DNA of 64,000 bases from Atrichornis clamosus (GCA_013400975.1 WBMZ01002697.1:62001-126000), one strand, 5' to 3'. Counted from the stretch's first letter, positions 39,501-53,314 are shown. Numbers and translations: made by a program. Notes: generated by a model from the letters alone, not told the origin.

Positions 39501-40238
39501 CCTTTGGAAAGTACCTAACAATGAATTTAGTACAAAAAGATGCTTTCAAAAACCTCCAAAGAGAGTTTCTGCAAAAGTAGTCCAATGGTGCTGTGAGGAG
39601 TTTGAGGGCAGTCCCCTGAAACCGTTCTCTCTCCAGAAATGTTAAACTTTCAAATTCACACAAGATGGACCCTTATTGATTCTGAAGATAAAGTGGCTCT
39701 TTTCTGAGCTTCTCTGTATTTCATTAAGACCTGAACTACAGAGGAGATCAAAACAGGAAAGAAAATCCTATGGGTGAACATTTAAATCTATGGAAGGCAG
39801 TGGCCAATCTTGGATCAGGTTCTGTGGGACAAGATTTCTACCTGTGTTTGTAGATACGATAAAGAACATTGCACAGATGAAATCAGAAATTATTTCACTG
39901 ACATCTGGTAGTAACAACAGCAATCTGATGTAAGTTTGAGAAGAACCAAATTTGAATGATTCATATCTTCAGGTAATATTGATCTTCTACATTTGCTGTT
40001 GGTTTCAGATAACTTGTTGCTGCTTAATTCTCTGTGTATCTGTGGTAGTTGTATTTGCTGTTTCTAAGTGCTGTGCATTTTTATGCTCACAAGTAGTGCA
40101 GTCTTACAGTTTATTTACACTGGGAAGTTTTGGGGAGTGTAAATCTAAGATGTTCAATTTGGGACAACAGTTGTGCAACCATTGTGTTGAGTGTGCACTT
40201 AATTCGTGCTTAAGCTGCTTCCATCTCATATTCCCTGC

Positions 40239-40967
40239 CTATGCTTTTAGGGACTTTTCTTGCTGCAGAGTACACAATATCTGCCAAATCTGCCTGAATT
40301 CTGGGGCTCTGGGGTCACGTGAAGAAAGCTCCCATCTCTGCACTCCATCCATCTGTTTTTCCCCAAGCCAGTGCTGTTTTCCATCACGGGTCAGGAATGG
40401 TTGAGCGCTGTGAGCCCAACAGCTGCTGCACAAAAGGCAGTGCTGCAGGGCCAGGCTGGTGATGCCAAAGGCATCCTTCTTGTAGGAAGGGAACACAGAT
40501 GGGGAGGCCTCTTCCTGAGGCCACAGGATGCACTTCCCAAGGACAGAGGAGCCGGCATTATGCGTAGGTTTGATGCAGTAAACATGACCAAAAGAGAAAA
40601 AAAAGGAAAATGGCACTTCCCAAGGGAGCAGATAGAAGAAAATATAAATGTGAAAAAGCCCTGGAAATGATGAAAAGCTCTGATGTAAAGTGATGGAAAA
40701 GAGGAGGTCCTTTGCGCATGGCGGTTTACAGGTGAAAGCTGAGTTCCTGTTGGGTTTCTGTTTGTAACAGATGTGGCAGGAAGTTCCAATGAAATTTGAA
40801 AAAAAAATCCCAGAAACCACCCCAGGAGCGCTGAGAGGTGTGGGCAGGACGGTTCTGTCACAGGAACAAAGGCACTGTTTGCACACTTTGAAAGGGCAGC
40901 CGTTGGCATGACAAGAGATGTAAAAAGGTCCTTTGATTTGAGCCACAGACAGTTTGACAGCTCTCAA
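40239..40967 (-). other. Stop-poor block, 242-codon open frame without usable ATG
   Basis: The longest open frame of the window runs here on the minus strand, but it opens at TTG and its only internal methionine is close to the C-terminal end. A second minus frame (40391-40909, 172 codons) and plus-strand frames (39952-40404 and 40371-40670) are open over the same ground. The peptide has several cysteines and a phenylalanine-rich stretch created by an A/G-rich plus-strand tract, and no domain I recognise. A spliced exon of this length is possible in principle, but clear splice boundaries were not seen. It is best treated as a chance stop-poor region. Confidence 0.25.
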
Positions 40968-42176
40968 AGCTTACAAGACTGGATCAGTTCCTTTTTTGAT
41001 ATAAGGAGTCTCTTAAGTGAAAACAAATCTTGTTTGTGGCTTCTTAGCCAAGGCAGAGGGGAGCCAGGGGCTCCTTCCACCCCAGGGGCAGGTCAGGACT
41101 TCTCCAGTCCCAGCTGAATTGAGTGGCTGCAGGATCATGGCTTAGTAAGAGCAGTGCTGAGTGTCGGCAGCCAAAAGCTGAGAATAAACCAGCAGAACCC
41201 ACTGGGGAACAGGAGGAGATGCAGGGAGGTGCAGAGCAGCATGATTACCCTCTGTGCCTGTTTCCTTGCCCCAAATCCCTTTACCTGGAAGCAGGATGGC
41301 CAAAGGCAAGTACAGAATTGGACTGGAAGCCACTGCGTGGCCTGGATCCTGGGCTGTGCCATGATGAGTCCTGGGCAGTGCAGGGCTGCTTCACAGAACC
41401 CTGAGAAGCTTGAGCCTTGTCTGGCAGTGGGGGGACAGCAAGCTGGGTCAGATTGCCTTGGGTGACATCCAGTTGGGTTTAAAGGTGATAAGGGACGCCG
41501 GCTGGGTGGTTCTCACCACTGTTGCACGTCTGCAGCCTCCAGCTTCAGGGCTGCAGCCACCTAGTTTGCATTTCTGCTTGTCAGACACAAGCCTGAGTGT
41601 GTGTCCCAGCACTGCATGCCAGAGAGGGACAGGCATAAATGCAGAGACGGAAACTTCCCAAACGCTTTTGTCACAAGGTCAAATAAGTGGAGAGAAGCTT
41701 TGTCCGGTTAATAATTACTAGCAGACTTTTAAAGTAGGAAAACTCATCTTGTTATAATTCATTGTTATAAAATGTGATTACGTTCTGCTGAATTTATGAG
41801 GGAAATCCTCAAACCTCTGCTTACTTTTTAGTGCCAGATGAGTCAGTTTTGTTATCCTTAGCAATAATTTGTGATATAATGAAAAATTTGGTATGATTTA
41901 TACAAAAGAGCTTATGTCTTCATTGTAAATAAACACTGTTCATTTTGTGCCATTAAGCTGAATCAAGAAATATGTGGTTTAGGATGCAGTTTACAAGCTA
42001 GTGAATATCAAAAATGATTAACAGCATGACAATCTTTTTGGAAAGGATGTAAGTCTTCATTCTTCCAGGACATAAGATAACCTCTAATTAATGGGGGCTA
42101 GTAAGAATTCTTTCCTGTCAGCAAGTTATTTCATAATTGCCTTCTGTAAGGCTTCCTGTCCTTTCCTCTGAAGCAG

Positions 42177-42310
42177 CTGGTGTGCTTCTGCAGGAACAGT
42201 ATGATAAAATCAATAAATCCCTGACCCCCTCCTATAACTCTGTGATTGTCTTTTTAAATGGGAGCTTTTCATCCACCCAAGACCCAGGTTCAGTTTGCTT
42301 TGTTTGCAAG
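42177..42310 (+). other. Exon-like segment with strong pyrimidine tract (hypothetical)
   Basis: Seen: a long pyrimidine-rich tract ('cttcctgtcctttcctctg' then AAGCAG|) and a moderate donor (GCAAG|GTAAAA, GT at 42311). The frame is open throughout, phase 1 in and 0 out. A second acceptor at 42192-42193 (CTTCTGCAG|) would give a 117-base exon, phase 0 to 0, whose peptide begins EQYDKINKSLTPSYNSV and ends VCFVCK. The sequence reads like ordinary protein but matches no family I know. Confidence 0.2.
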
Positions 42311-44574
42311 GTAAAAACTGCTGAGAGCCAAGGCAGAAGAAATGACTTGCTTTCTTTAGTGATGTCTTCACCTGTGACAGGAAAAACAAAACCTAAATCC
42401 TTCAACTTGTGTGTTGGCATGTAGGAAGGAAGGTAAAGTAGCTTTTGTCAATAACTTCACCTGGAGAAGCAGTTAGTTGTCGTGTTAATATGGACCCAAA
42501 GTACAAGTGTGCAGTACCCTTCTAATAGGGGGAAAGAAAAAGCTTAATTCTTGGGAGGTAAAGAAATCTGGTAAAAGAAATCTAACTCCAACCATCATCT
42601 GAGCTTTGGAAATGTGTTTAGGAAGCCTTTGCCCTTACCCTCAACTCTGTTGCTTATAATTTTCTCATCATATTTCCACTTGTCTTCATCCAAATTATTT
42701 TTGGACTAAAATCTAACCTTTGCTATGCAATAGGTAGGCCTCCAAAATAACCTGGTGGTTGCAGCCACTGGGTTCAAAGACAAATGCAGAGAATGGCCCT
42801 CTGGAAGTGCCTTTGGCCTTTTGTCTGTTATACAAAGCAGCTGAGGGATTGGCATAGGCTTAGACTGGCTTAGTTTAATGTTGAGCTAATTGAAGGTTAG
42901 TGCAATGAATCATGCCTAATGTGTCATTGGAAAGGAGATTTTTTGATCTTTAGTTAATAATGTCATCTAAGATAATATATGTCCACTTTTTAAAATATAG
43001 GAAGTAGGCTGGGAAAAGGAATGTTTCTAATGAGTGGTAAAACTGCAGATGCACACACCTGGTTTTGGAAGATTGTCTTCCTGCAGGTCAGGATCTGAGA
43101 CAATTAAAGGAAGTCCTAAGTGGACATGAATGAGCTTTTTTTGGTCCTCTAGGCAATCCCACTACAGGACACTTCCCTGAGGTAAACTTGCAATTGCCTC
43201 CCTCCCCTCCATCTCCCATCAGTGTCAAAGCATGAATTATATTGGGGTTTTTTTTTCCTTGTTTGGACATGAACCAGGAAAAATGAATCTATTCATGCTT
43301 CAGACCTTCTAGAGGTTGTAGTGATCATCAGTTGCTAGCTGTGAATAAAGCCTTCAAACCCTATTTAAACATCACAGCACTAATTATAGTTTCCTTAAGT
43401 AAAATGCTCCTAAACTATAATTACCCATAAGATTATATGTTGGCAGCTACACAAGAAACTGTGTTACAAGATTCTACCAGGGGGCTGAGCTCACCCCACT
43501 GTCTCAGTCAATCAAATCTGCTGAGAAGGACAAATGCAGTAGGTCAGGGTCAGCACTGGAAACCCAGCTCAGTGTGCTTCTCAGCCCCAATATATGCAGA
43601 GAACTCATTTGATATTCAGTGTGCACTATTCAGTTTACAGAGTTGCTCCCAGTTCTCAGCTGATGTAAACAGATGTTGATCTGCCGAATATTGATTTCCA
43701 TCAGCTCGGGTTTCAGCTCACAATGCAGAGCTCTCATCCCTTTGTGCTTAGTGGGAGGTGCACTTTTAGCCACCATCAAAAGGGAAAACAATCTCATGCA
43801 TGTTTTAGAGGTTTTTTTTTAAAAAAAAAGGAAACACAGGGAATTTCAGACAATATCTCTGGTAAAACAGACACTATTGTCCTTATGAGTGTTCACTGTT
43901 CACTCCATCCATTTGTAGCATAAAACACACATAGTTCAGGGCTGTGTCACAGCTTGCCAGAAATCAAGGTGTGCTGAAGAGAAGATGATGTCTCAGCTTT
44001 GTAGTTGTGTTCATTTCCTATGTCCGGTAGCCAGCAAAGCTGCCACTTAATGGCAGAAAATGATCCCTGGTGAAACACAGTGGCCCCTCTGGAATTACCC
44101 CATGACAGCTCACACCTACTGAGGAGCAAGAGATAAATTAAACAGGGCTGGAAATCTGGAACAAGTTCAGACTTTAGAATATATGGAAGACTGGAGCTAG
44201 AGCAGACATTTTCTTATCATCCTCTGTAAAGCCACACTCCCTTCTTGTGCACAACCAGGTAATTTCTTTTAATAGAAAATGCATAAGCAGCATAAAACCT
44301 CTTATTCCTGCTTATTTGAATTGAATTTTGTTATTTTCCCCTGCAATCTATTGGTTTGTCTGCATGACATTGATTTCCAGCTAAAACAATTCACTCACCA
44401 ATTACTTTCACAGACAACATTCCGAGCAATTAAGAGAATTAAGCATGTATTTTCATACTGCTAAAAAATACATCTGTGAAGAGCTTTTAAAAAATGTAGC
44501 ATAAGATTCTAAAATTCACTTTGCTTTTCCTTAGATATTATTAGAGAGTCCAGTACATGTTTTATGCTCCCCCA

Positions 44575-44587
44575 CTTATATATATAA
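44575..44587. repeat. Short TA microsatellite
   Basis: Alternating TA over about a dozen bases. A similar run of AT lies near 44704. Confidence 0.7.
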
Positions 44588-44644
44588 AACAAATGCAAAT
44601 GCATTTAAATTAAAGACTACCTGCTTTCTTCCACAAAACTGGTT

Positions 44645-44655
44645 GGGGGGGGGGG
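44645..44655 (+). repeat. Poly-G run, 11 bases
   Basis: Eleven consecutive G bases, a run long enough to be prone to sequencing or assembly length error. Confidence 0.85.
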
Positions 44656-46891
44656 TTGCTTTCTGTTAAATGATCCACTTTTGCTCCACTGCATGAATGA
44701 AAAATATATATATCCATTCCATGCATATTCCTGTTGGATTCCACGAGCCTGATGATGCTGCAGTAGCACTGCAGGATTTGTCTTTAGCACATCCCCTCGC
44801 TCCTTTGGGCAGAATTCATAATAAAAATGGCATTTGCTGGGGGGTTGCTCGGAATCAAACCACATTTTACATACGCATGGAACAGGGGTGGAAAAGCAGG
44901 TGGCTGTGTGGAAGTGGATGCAGTAATGTGGGAATGAGGCACACTAAGGCACCAGTGCTGAAAGCCAGGATCAGTGATTAGCAGACACTACACAATTCTG
45001 GTGTAAGAAGTGCTTCAATTTAAGTGCAAATTCGTAAGTTTGAGGAGAGTGCCTTAAAAATTACTAAAGCATTTCATGATTATGAGGAGGACTTTAATTT
45101 AGGAGACAATTACTGGTGTTCTCACACTCCCACCTGAAGGCATTACCTTTTTCTGTCTACCTGTGCCCCTCTTGTCCTTTTTAATAAGACTAAGTTCTGG
45201 CTTCCAAACATCACTTTTGGCTCTTGTTTTGCAAAGTCTTTTTCCCTGTTTGTAGCTAAAAGAGTTCTTGTTAATTCCTGATTTTCATGGATTACAGAAG
45301 AGGAATTAAAAAGAGCACTGACGAACTCAAGCCTAGGATCTCACAGACATCGCCATGACCTCTCCTGCATCCATTTAAAGCAAATATTTCACTTCCTTGG
45401 GATTCTGAAAATGTGCACATTTGACTTCTAAATACACAGCAGGTGCAATGTTGAAACCAGTTTTACACAGGTGTGACTCCCTTGGTTTTGATGGAGTTTC
45501 TACAGATTCATTGGCAGAGGAAGTGAATAAATATTCCGGTGCTTTGAAGAAACAACTACAACAGGAATGAACACAGAGCAAGTCTTCTCTCCTTCTTGAA
45601 AGTGAATTTAAAATGTGAGGTTTTTATGTATGCATACACATATAGAAAAAAAATCACAGAAAAGAAGAGAGAATCTTTTGTTGTGAAGTCAAAATTCCCT
45701 GTACAACCTTGACAGATAACCCTGCATTGACAACAGCCATCACTTCAGCTCTCACATTAGAATCGAACTGAGGATATTATGGAGCTCTAAAACTGGGATT
45801 TTTAGACCCAAAGCTCAGTGCCTGAAGTGCTGAGTGGTCACATCAGCTGCAGACTGAGGGAGGAAGGGGCATGGCAAGAGCTGAAACCTCTGACCACAGC
45901 CTTAGCTCTTGGGGAAGCTTTACACGTATCAGAGAGACAGGATCACAGTGAGAATCAGATTTTCTAAAGGCATCAAACGAGATCTGCACATACTTTGGAA
46001 AATATAGTTACATGAGTGCATAAAATCAGAAATCACGGAGATGCATTCATTCACCTGACTGTGTTGCATGTGAATCCCTCTTCTTCAGAGATTTTCACAA
46101 ACGTTGAAAAGATTTATATCCAAATATGAAAAAATGAGAACAAACTCATCATTGAACAGGACTAAGAGAAAAGGAAATAGCTGATTTAATTAAGTTTTAA
46201 AGGATGATTCAGACCGACATAAATCTCAATGAAAGGACAAAAATAATTACGGGCAATTAATGCCAAAGTATCTAAAGCTAAGGAATTTAGTTAGCCTTGA
46301 GCACAGTACATAACACACCCAGTTCTTCCTTCTGTAGATAACACAGTGCATCCACTAATTTAGGTCATGGAGTTTCTTTTACACTTGTAATTATTTTTAA
46401 TACTGACATTTCTTTTGCCATAAGGGAAACAGTGCTGATAGCATAACCAAGCCAACCTGTCTAAAACATAGAAGCTTTTCTGTTTTGTTATTCCTGGAGG
46501 TAAAATGGCATGAGGCAAAAACAAATTACATCCATCATTCTGCCACTGAATAGATCAGTATAAAATTAGTGAGATGCAAACAAAGCTAGAGTCAATAATT
46601 TTTTCTGTCTCTGTTTGAGACTCAGTAGAATTTCTCAGCCATGTTTTTATTTAGGATGGTGCCAAAACCAGAGCTCTTTGTGGCAATTTCTTATATCAGT
46701 GTTATGGTCAAATTGAGGCTCTGATTTCAAAGATTCAATTCTTTATGAAGATCTCTTTCATACCCATACCTTCCAGAGTAATTTAAGAGGCATTTCTTTC
46801 TTTTTATTGATTCCAGTGAACAAGCTAATACAAATTTTGGAAAGATAAATAGAATATTTTGCCACTGACAAGAGCTGTAGGACCACCATCT

Positions 46892-46935
46892 GGATGGACT
46901 AGATTGAGAATATGGATGGACTAGATTGAGAGTAT
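46892..46935. repeat. Tandem duplication, 2 x 22 bases
   Basis: The 22-base unit starting 'ggatggactagattgaga' is repeated head to tail with a single difference (agaatat against agagtat), followed by a further 'ggat'. The near identity suggests a recent slippage duplication. Confidence 0.92.
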
Positions 46936-47644
46936 GGATTTTGATAAATGATGTATTTTGGTAGTTCAGAAAAAAAGCACTCTTTCTTGGGACAGATCCT
47001 TTTCCATATATTTCCCTTTCTTTGGATTGTAGGAGATGAAAGACATAGGCAGATTTCCCCCTCACCACTTAGGGGGTTTCATAAACCTTATTTTACAGGA
47101 AAAAATGATGGGAGTATGAAGTAGGTCTTAAGTTTCCATATCAGATAACCTACATTTATGCAGGTGGGAAGCAACAAATTTTTCAAGTTCTACAACCAAA
47201 ACAGGAAAAAGTGAATACAAAATCTGGGGCATGTTCATTATGGAAATAAATTCATGACTAGGGCTGGTGCTTTCCTGTAGTTTTCTTGGTCCCATTCTGT
47301 GGTATTGCCCTTCTTGTCTAGGAAAGCAGAATCCTTGATGTAATACCTATTAATTCAGCTTTATCCAGGCGTGTATTCTCTTATCCATTTAGTGAAGTTA
47401 TGTATTTTAGTGAAATCAAATCTGATCTAGAGAAATGATATTAGGGAAAAATCTCTGTCTTATCATGTAATAAAAAAAAGCAGCAATGAGCCCGTCAGTC
47501 TCTGGGTCTCTTCAAACACAGCAGAGCAAAATGAGCCTCATTAGCGATGAAGGGTAGATCCCACTTGGTTGTGAATTAACTCTAAAGGGAAGTGTGACTG
47601 GGAAAAGAACAAAGCAGTCAGTCCAAGTTTTCGAGGAGTGCTGA

Positions 47645-48260
47645 TTGTGGAAGTATTTCCTTGTGTATTCCACAGAATGGATGGCCAAGCTTCCGCTCCC
47701 TGAGCTGTGGGGTTGGGTGTCACAAGAACGCGCCCTTGTCGGAATGACAGGTGGCACCGGCAGCAAATTGCCTAAAACAACGAAACAGGGGTGCAGTTTT
47801 ACGGTTCAAAAACATGCAAGGTGCTCAGGTTGCATTCGTGTGGCTGGAAGGCCTCGCGGCAACGGGGTGAGGCCCAGCCTGACACCACGCGGGAGTGCTC
47901 TGCTGCAGAGCCAGGGCTGCCCCGCAGTGTGAGCGGCCTGCTGACAGCGCTCTGCGTGGAGTGGTGGCCCTGGAGGAGCCTGTGCCCCCCAGAACTGTGT
48001 CTTGCCACGGGATGCAGTCGTGCAGGGGACAAACACTGCAGCCCCAGGGCTCCTGCAGCACCTTCCGCAGCTCTGCTCCTCCTCTTTGCATACAGGCAAG
48101 GATATGGCTCTTCAAGCAACGTTTTTTCCGACTTCCGCTTGGGACTGTGACCTAAAAGTCCTGGGAGAGCTGCTCTTGGGAGGAGGGCTGTCTCCTGTTC
48201 CCTGTTCACAGTGAGGGCGGTGGGGTGCAGAGCTCGCAGCCCCCGTTCTCAACCCTTGGG
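47645..48260. other. GC-rich, CpG-enriched patch
   Basis: About 600 bases clearly richer in G+C and in CpG than the neighbourhood (by hand, roughly two to four CpG per 60 bases between 47821 and 48240, against usually none to one in the flanks). At least six open frames of 70-136 codons overlap on both strands, as expected where stop codons are rare. No convincing splice sites, TATA box or recognised peptide were seen. It could be an orphan CpG island, a weak promoter for a noncoding RNA, or a GC-biased recombination patch. Confidence 0.4.
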
Positions 48261-51200
48261 ACTAATCCCTCCGACTGCTGTAACTCTGAACTGTGACAAC
48301 ATCGGGGGTCCTGAGCTGGAAACAAACCAAAAATCTCAGAGTGGTTGATTTTGATATTTGTTTCACAGGATGGGCAGGAGATACAAGGCAAGTGATACCT
48401 TGTGCTTGTACGGCTCTGAGGAAATAATTTCCATGCTGAGAAGCTCCAAAGGGAGTCAGGAGCACGATTGCCATCGGCAATCCACAGAACGAGCCCTGGC
48501 AGGGCACACCTGAAAGGCCACCCTAAACCAGAACACTCATCGCACTGGGGCACAGCAGGAACAGCCCACTGTGGTCAGGCATTCAGCAAATTCCCGGCTC
48601 TGCAACATGGCCAGTATTCAGTGAGGTGGTGGAGGTTTTTTCCCAAATCCCAGCAAAGGCAAACAGTATGAGAACATCCTAACATGTCATTCTTCCAGAC
48701 CAGAAGCTATATAATTAAGCATATCCATTAAGGGGGCCACAAAATATGAAGTAATGAACTCCATCTCTCTGAAGATCAGGGCTTAACACAGTAAAATTAA
48801 TGGGATTGTGAAACCAGCCATTGCCCGAGAGGAGCAGCCATTTTATGGATCTGCTTTGTGCAATTGAGAAAGCAGTTCCAGATCTTTTCCTTTAACTTGT
48901 AGAAGTCAATATAGGGACTTCTATTTTGACTATATAAAAGTCAATACCTACTTTCAAAATTTAGTTTTCACTAAATGAAATTTAGATAAAGATGTTCCTC
49001 TCGCTTTACTATGAATATGATTTCTAAAGCCTTCCTGCATCAGAATTTAGGCAGAAGCTAAGCAAAATACAAAACCTCAGAGTATGCAAATAAATCAGTC
49101 ATTCCTGTGTTATATATCTTAAAAATATGATCCAAAAATAATTCTGGGTGTAGTTTTCAAAAACGTCAGCATTGCATAAACTAAATACCCTGCAGCACAA
49201 TTGGACTGACTTGAATTACAAAGTAAAATAAATACTCGCTGGGATGTGTCTTTTGTTGCTGTTATTTTACTTTTCCTTTTGCCTTTCAAAAGTTGCATTA
49301 GAGCTCATAACACCTGATAAGTAAAAATTAGTAATGTCATTTAGAAGGGGGAAGTAATTTAATTTTGTGCTGTAGATTTTTAACATAGGTCTATGGAAAT
49401 GTTCTTGCCTATCCCAGTGCCTTCCATCCTCTCAAATATTTAAGCAAGGATAGGGCATGCCTAAAAGATGCATGTAAGAGCTTTTTTGATAAAAGAATTT
49501 AACCTCTGACTTTTACAAGCAGAGATTTGATTTCTAGATATGAGTTCTTTGCCTGCTTTTCAGTAAATTTTTCTTTACAGTCATTTGGAAAACTATGCCC
49601 AAGTCTTTATTGTGCATGACACTTGGAGCTCTTTTATATTGACTTAGGCTGCTTCTTGCCAAAGTCAAAAGGTTGGAAACAAGGCCACTGGCATGGGAAG
49701 AAATGTGTAAAGAATAAAATTACTTTGGTTGGAAATAAAAGAACTGAAGCAGAATAAAATGAACTTTTCCCTTTTTATGGTCATGTTTACTTCACAGACA
49801 GACCCAAGCTAAGCACACTGCCATGGGAAGATGCAGGTATTTCTGTGCATCTGGCACTTTTTTTGGCTATAAGAGTCTCGTGATTCAACTGCATATCCTG
49901 GATGTGGACAGTAGGAAGAGCTTTATCTCAGCTCTTATTTCCCAAACCTTTACTCTACTCTCTTTCCTCACAGCCGTTTCCTTTCCCTTAATGATCTTCC
50001 ATCTCAGTTTCCCCCTTTTTATTCTCCACTCTGCCACTTTTCTGAAGTCTCGTTGACTATCTGAAGGTATTAATTATTTTGAGGACTTGACTTATTGTAG
50101 GATTATTTTTGTGTAACAGTACTTTTAAATGGCTACTTTAACTGATATATATGAAAACAAAAGTTCATACCCCCTCAGTTCTATCCAAGCAGGAAAGGAA
50201 ATTTTCGGGAGATTTCTGTTTACCAGCTCTCATTCTTTCCTCATGTAGAAGGATGAGCGGAATTTCAGGAAACAGGGTAATAACCCCCTCTCCAATTTTT
50301 AAGCTGCATTTGCCTGATTTCTGGGTTTCTGCATGAGTGAAATGGTGCGGGAACATCTCTTCTGGTCAGGCACCCTCTACTTATTCCCTGGAGCACTTCA
50401 GCTCTCTGCTCACCCTGATCTGGGCCCCAGATTTGTTCTCAAATTAAACCATCAACACCCAAATAAAAACTTCCATACATTTAAAGCTTCCCTGACTTTT
50501 CTACTGCTCCCCTGCACATATACCTTCAGGATACTCAGGCCTTGTGAGGGAGGAAGGAGGGATCCAGCCGAGGAGAGGAATCTGATGACTTCCCAGCAAT
50601 GCCAACAACCTCAGCCTGTGTTTGCTCAATTTTTCTCAGTGTGGCCTCAGGTTTGCAAACACACCAAACCACAAACCCACAGTTCAGTTCACAAAGACCA
50701 GAACACAAGATTTAATATTTACAGTTACAGAAACAAATATTTTATGTATTTCTACTATGCCATTGCTTGGCTTAGGGAAAAAACCACTATCAGCTTTCAA
50801 GGCAAAATTCAGTCAAAGCCAACACATCTCATCTGTGTTCATACTGAAATCAAACCAGACTCTGAGTTTCACCTCGTTCTAAAACAAAACCAGAAGAATG
50901 TTTAGTTGACTCATGAAAAGACATTGAATTGCCCCAAAGTCCTGCTTTGTGACATGTAAGCTGCTCAGTGACTGCCTACCCCCGTATCCATGTTAGCAAT
51001 ACCTCAGTTACCTGGTTTAAAGCTCACACGGAGAGTTCAGTCCAGTTTACACTGCCATGGTTTGTGCTGCCTTAGGATCACACAGATAAAAAGGCTGGGT
51101 TAGCTCTCAGAGCTGGATAACTCATTCATGGTATTCATCACCTTAGAATATGCTCAGTCTGGCAAATGTGAAAAGAAACAACCGAAGCAGAAATACACAG

Positions 51201-53073
51201 CTTTTTATTTTCATATGATTGCTATCTGTGTCTTGGGAATTTTTCCTGTATATAGAAATACCCATACCTTCTTACAAATAATTTTCCATGGACCAATTAT
51301 TCAAGACAAAGCTATATGGGTAAGTTATTTGTATATACCCATTGGTAAGAAGTAATTCCCTGAAGGACCTCTGCACTAAACTATCCAGTATAGCTAAATC
51401 CTGACAGAACAATTTTTAAGAGTGTAAAAGAAGTATAATTTTTGATATTGACCCCCTCTCTCCTGCACAATGGCATTTCTTTGGGCCAGCAATTCAGGAG
51501 CAGTCTCTGCTCCCCCTCCCTCATACACACACTCCTTGGGGGAGCAGGAAAAGCAGAAAGAGTTGCTTGAGAGAAGCTTGAGAGCATCCCAATGGCACTC
51601 ATAAATTTAAAATTATGTTATTGCCTTCACAGGCTGTGTAAGGAAAAGTGCTGGTACACCTGGTGAATAGTTCTGGCCAGCAAGGCAGGGTCCACTCAGC
51701 CTCCTGATGCTGGATAAGGTAAGAAAAGTAATTACTGCAGTTGGAAAGGACAAAAAAGAAAGAGTGAGAAAGACAAAATCCAGTGGCACAAATTCTAACA
51801 GGTCTTCTGCCTAACAGAGTCCTTTTCCACCCTGTAGTGTAGGATTTCATGCTTCATCAAAGTGGATCTGTCTGCACCAGCTTCTGCTCTGCTGTATTAT
51901 GGGGTGATCATGAGTGTTCATTCAGGAGAAAGTCCTCAACTGGAGAGGTTTAAAAAATAATACAAAAATTTATTCAATAATAACTAATTCTGCAAGGTCT
52001 AAACCTAGGGGGTTTATAGACAACAGAAATCAGAACACTATCAGTCATTTTGGATTGGCAAAACTAAAAATAACATCTCACAAAGAGCTGCTCTGTTTTC
52101 CCTTTTTTTTCTTGTGGAATGAAAACATTCCATTTTAAATTAACTTGTTTTGACTGAGCAATACAAAGGTAAAACAAGAAAACAAAATAGTCAGCGTTTG
52201 GCACTCGTGTTTCTAGCTGAAACTCCTATAAATATTGCCTGAGTTTATGTGTTCACTCTTCCTGGATTTGGGAGTGAGGCTTAAAGAGGTTTGTCTTCTC
52301 AACCTCTGGGAGAGCTCCCACAGCAGTGGTGGCTGCTGGAAAAACAAACTGGATGTACTGTACACAGGCACCCAGCCAACAGCACCTGGAAAAGGAAAAT
52401 AATATTTGAAAGGGGAAATGCCTGCAATCCATGAACACAGGACTAATACATCCTGCAGGCACAACCACTGGAGATTAGATGGTAAAACGTGTGTGGAAGT
52501 GAACGAGGAAAATGGAGTTTGCTGTGAAGTGTACAGTTTGCAATGCACCAGAGAACAAGGTCCACCACCTCCTCCAGTCGTGCTCTGTCAGAAGCTTTTG
52601 GAGAAAGAAAACTCCTCCAGTGAGTCATGAATTTCTTGGTGTATCTGATGCTATTTTTGGCTGCTGGCACTGCGCCAGCCCCTGGCAAGTTCAGAGTCAG
52701 TGAGGCCACGTCCAACGTCGTTTGGATCCACTGGTTTTCCACACAGCAGGACACAGGACCTCTGTGAAGGTTCCAAGGGGAGCTGCAGCAAAGAGGGAGG
52801 TGTTCGTGCTGAATGCTGGAGTCACGGCAGTAGAGGGTGCTTTGCACTTCAGAACATCCGTGCTCTGTGCCTGCTTCCTAAGCATTCACTGGCTCGCTCA
52901 GAAAAAGCCTGAAACACAGAAAAAGGGGCAGAGGAAATGAGGCCTGATGCCTTTTGCGTAACATTTGTTACGGACCTGGGTGAAAACCTCCTAAGGACAG
53001 TGAGAGGAGACGCCACCTCTCACGGTGGGTTTTGGAGCGGGTCCCATGGGGCTGCACCTGCTGGATCACTGTG

Positions 53074-53109
53074 CAGACACAGAGTGCAAAACAGACACAC
53101 AGTGCAAAC
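53074..53109. repeat. Tandem duplication, 2 x 18 bases
   Basis: The unit 'cagacacagagtgcaaaa' is followed directly by 'cagacacacagtgcaaac', with two differences. Confidence 0.85.
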
Positions 53110-53201
53110 TCGCTCTGGTTTATGTGCCAGGTCACCCGAGGCAAGGCTGTGCAACCTCACACCCCACACCAGCATCCTCCGCGTGAGCACACACGATCCT
53201 C

Positions 53202-53216
53202 CTGCTGCTGCTGCTG
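53202..53216 (+). repeat. Short CTG repeat, five units
   Basis: Five consecutive CTG triplets. No coding context is supported. Confidence 0.85.
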
Positions 53217-53314
53217 GAAGCACCATGGGCGAAAAATGATCAATTTGCATCTTCCTCATTGGTGCATTCTGAATTTTCTCTTTACCAAAATTACACCTTC
53301 ATTTCCTTCCTGGG

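Noticed and set aside
50333..50905. 190-codon plus-strand open frame starting with ATG
   Set aside because: Weak initiation context, no known domain, lysine/histidine/glutamine-rich by base composition, and another frame open over the same ground (50622-50882).
51634..51720. Segment between 'ccttcacag|' and a GTAAGA donor
   Set aside because: All three frames contain stops, so it cannot be a coding exon; there is no other evidence of transcription.
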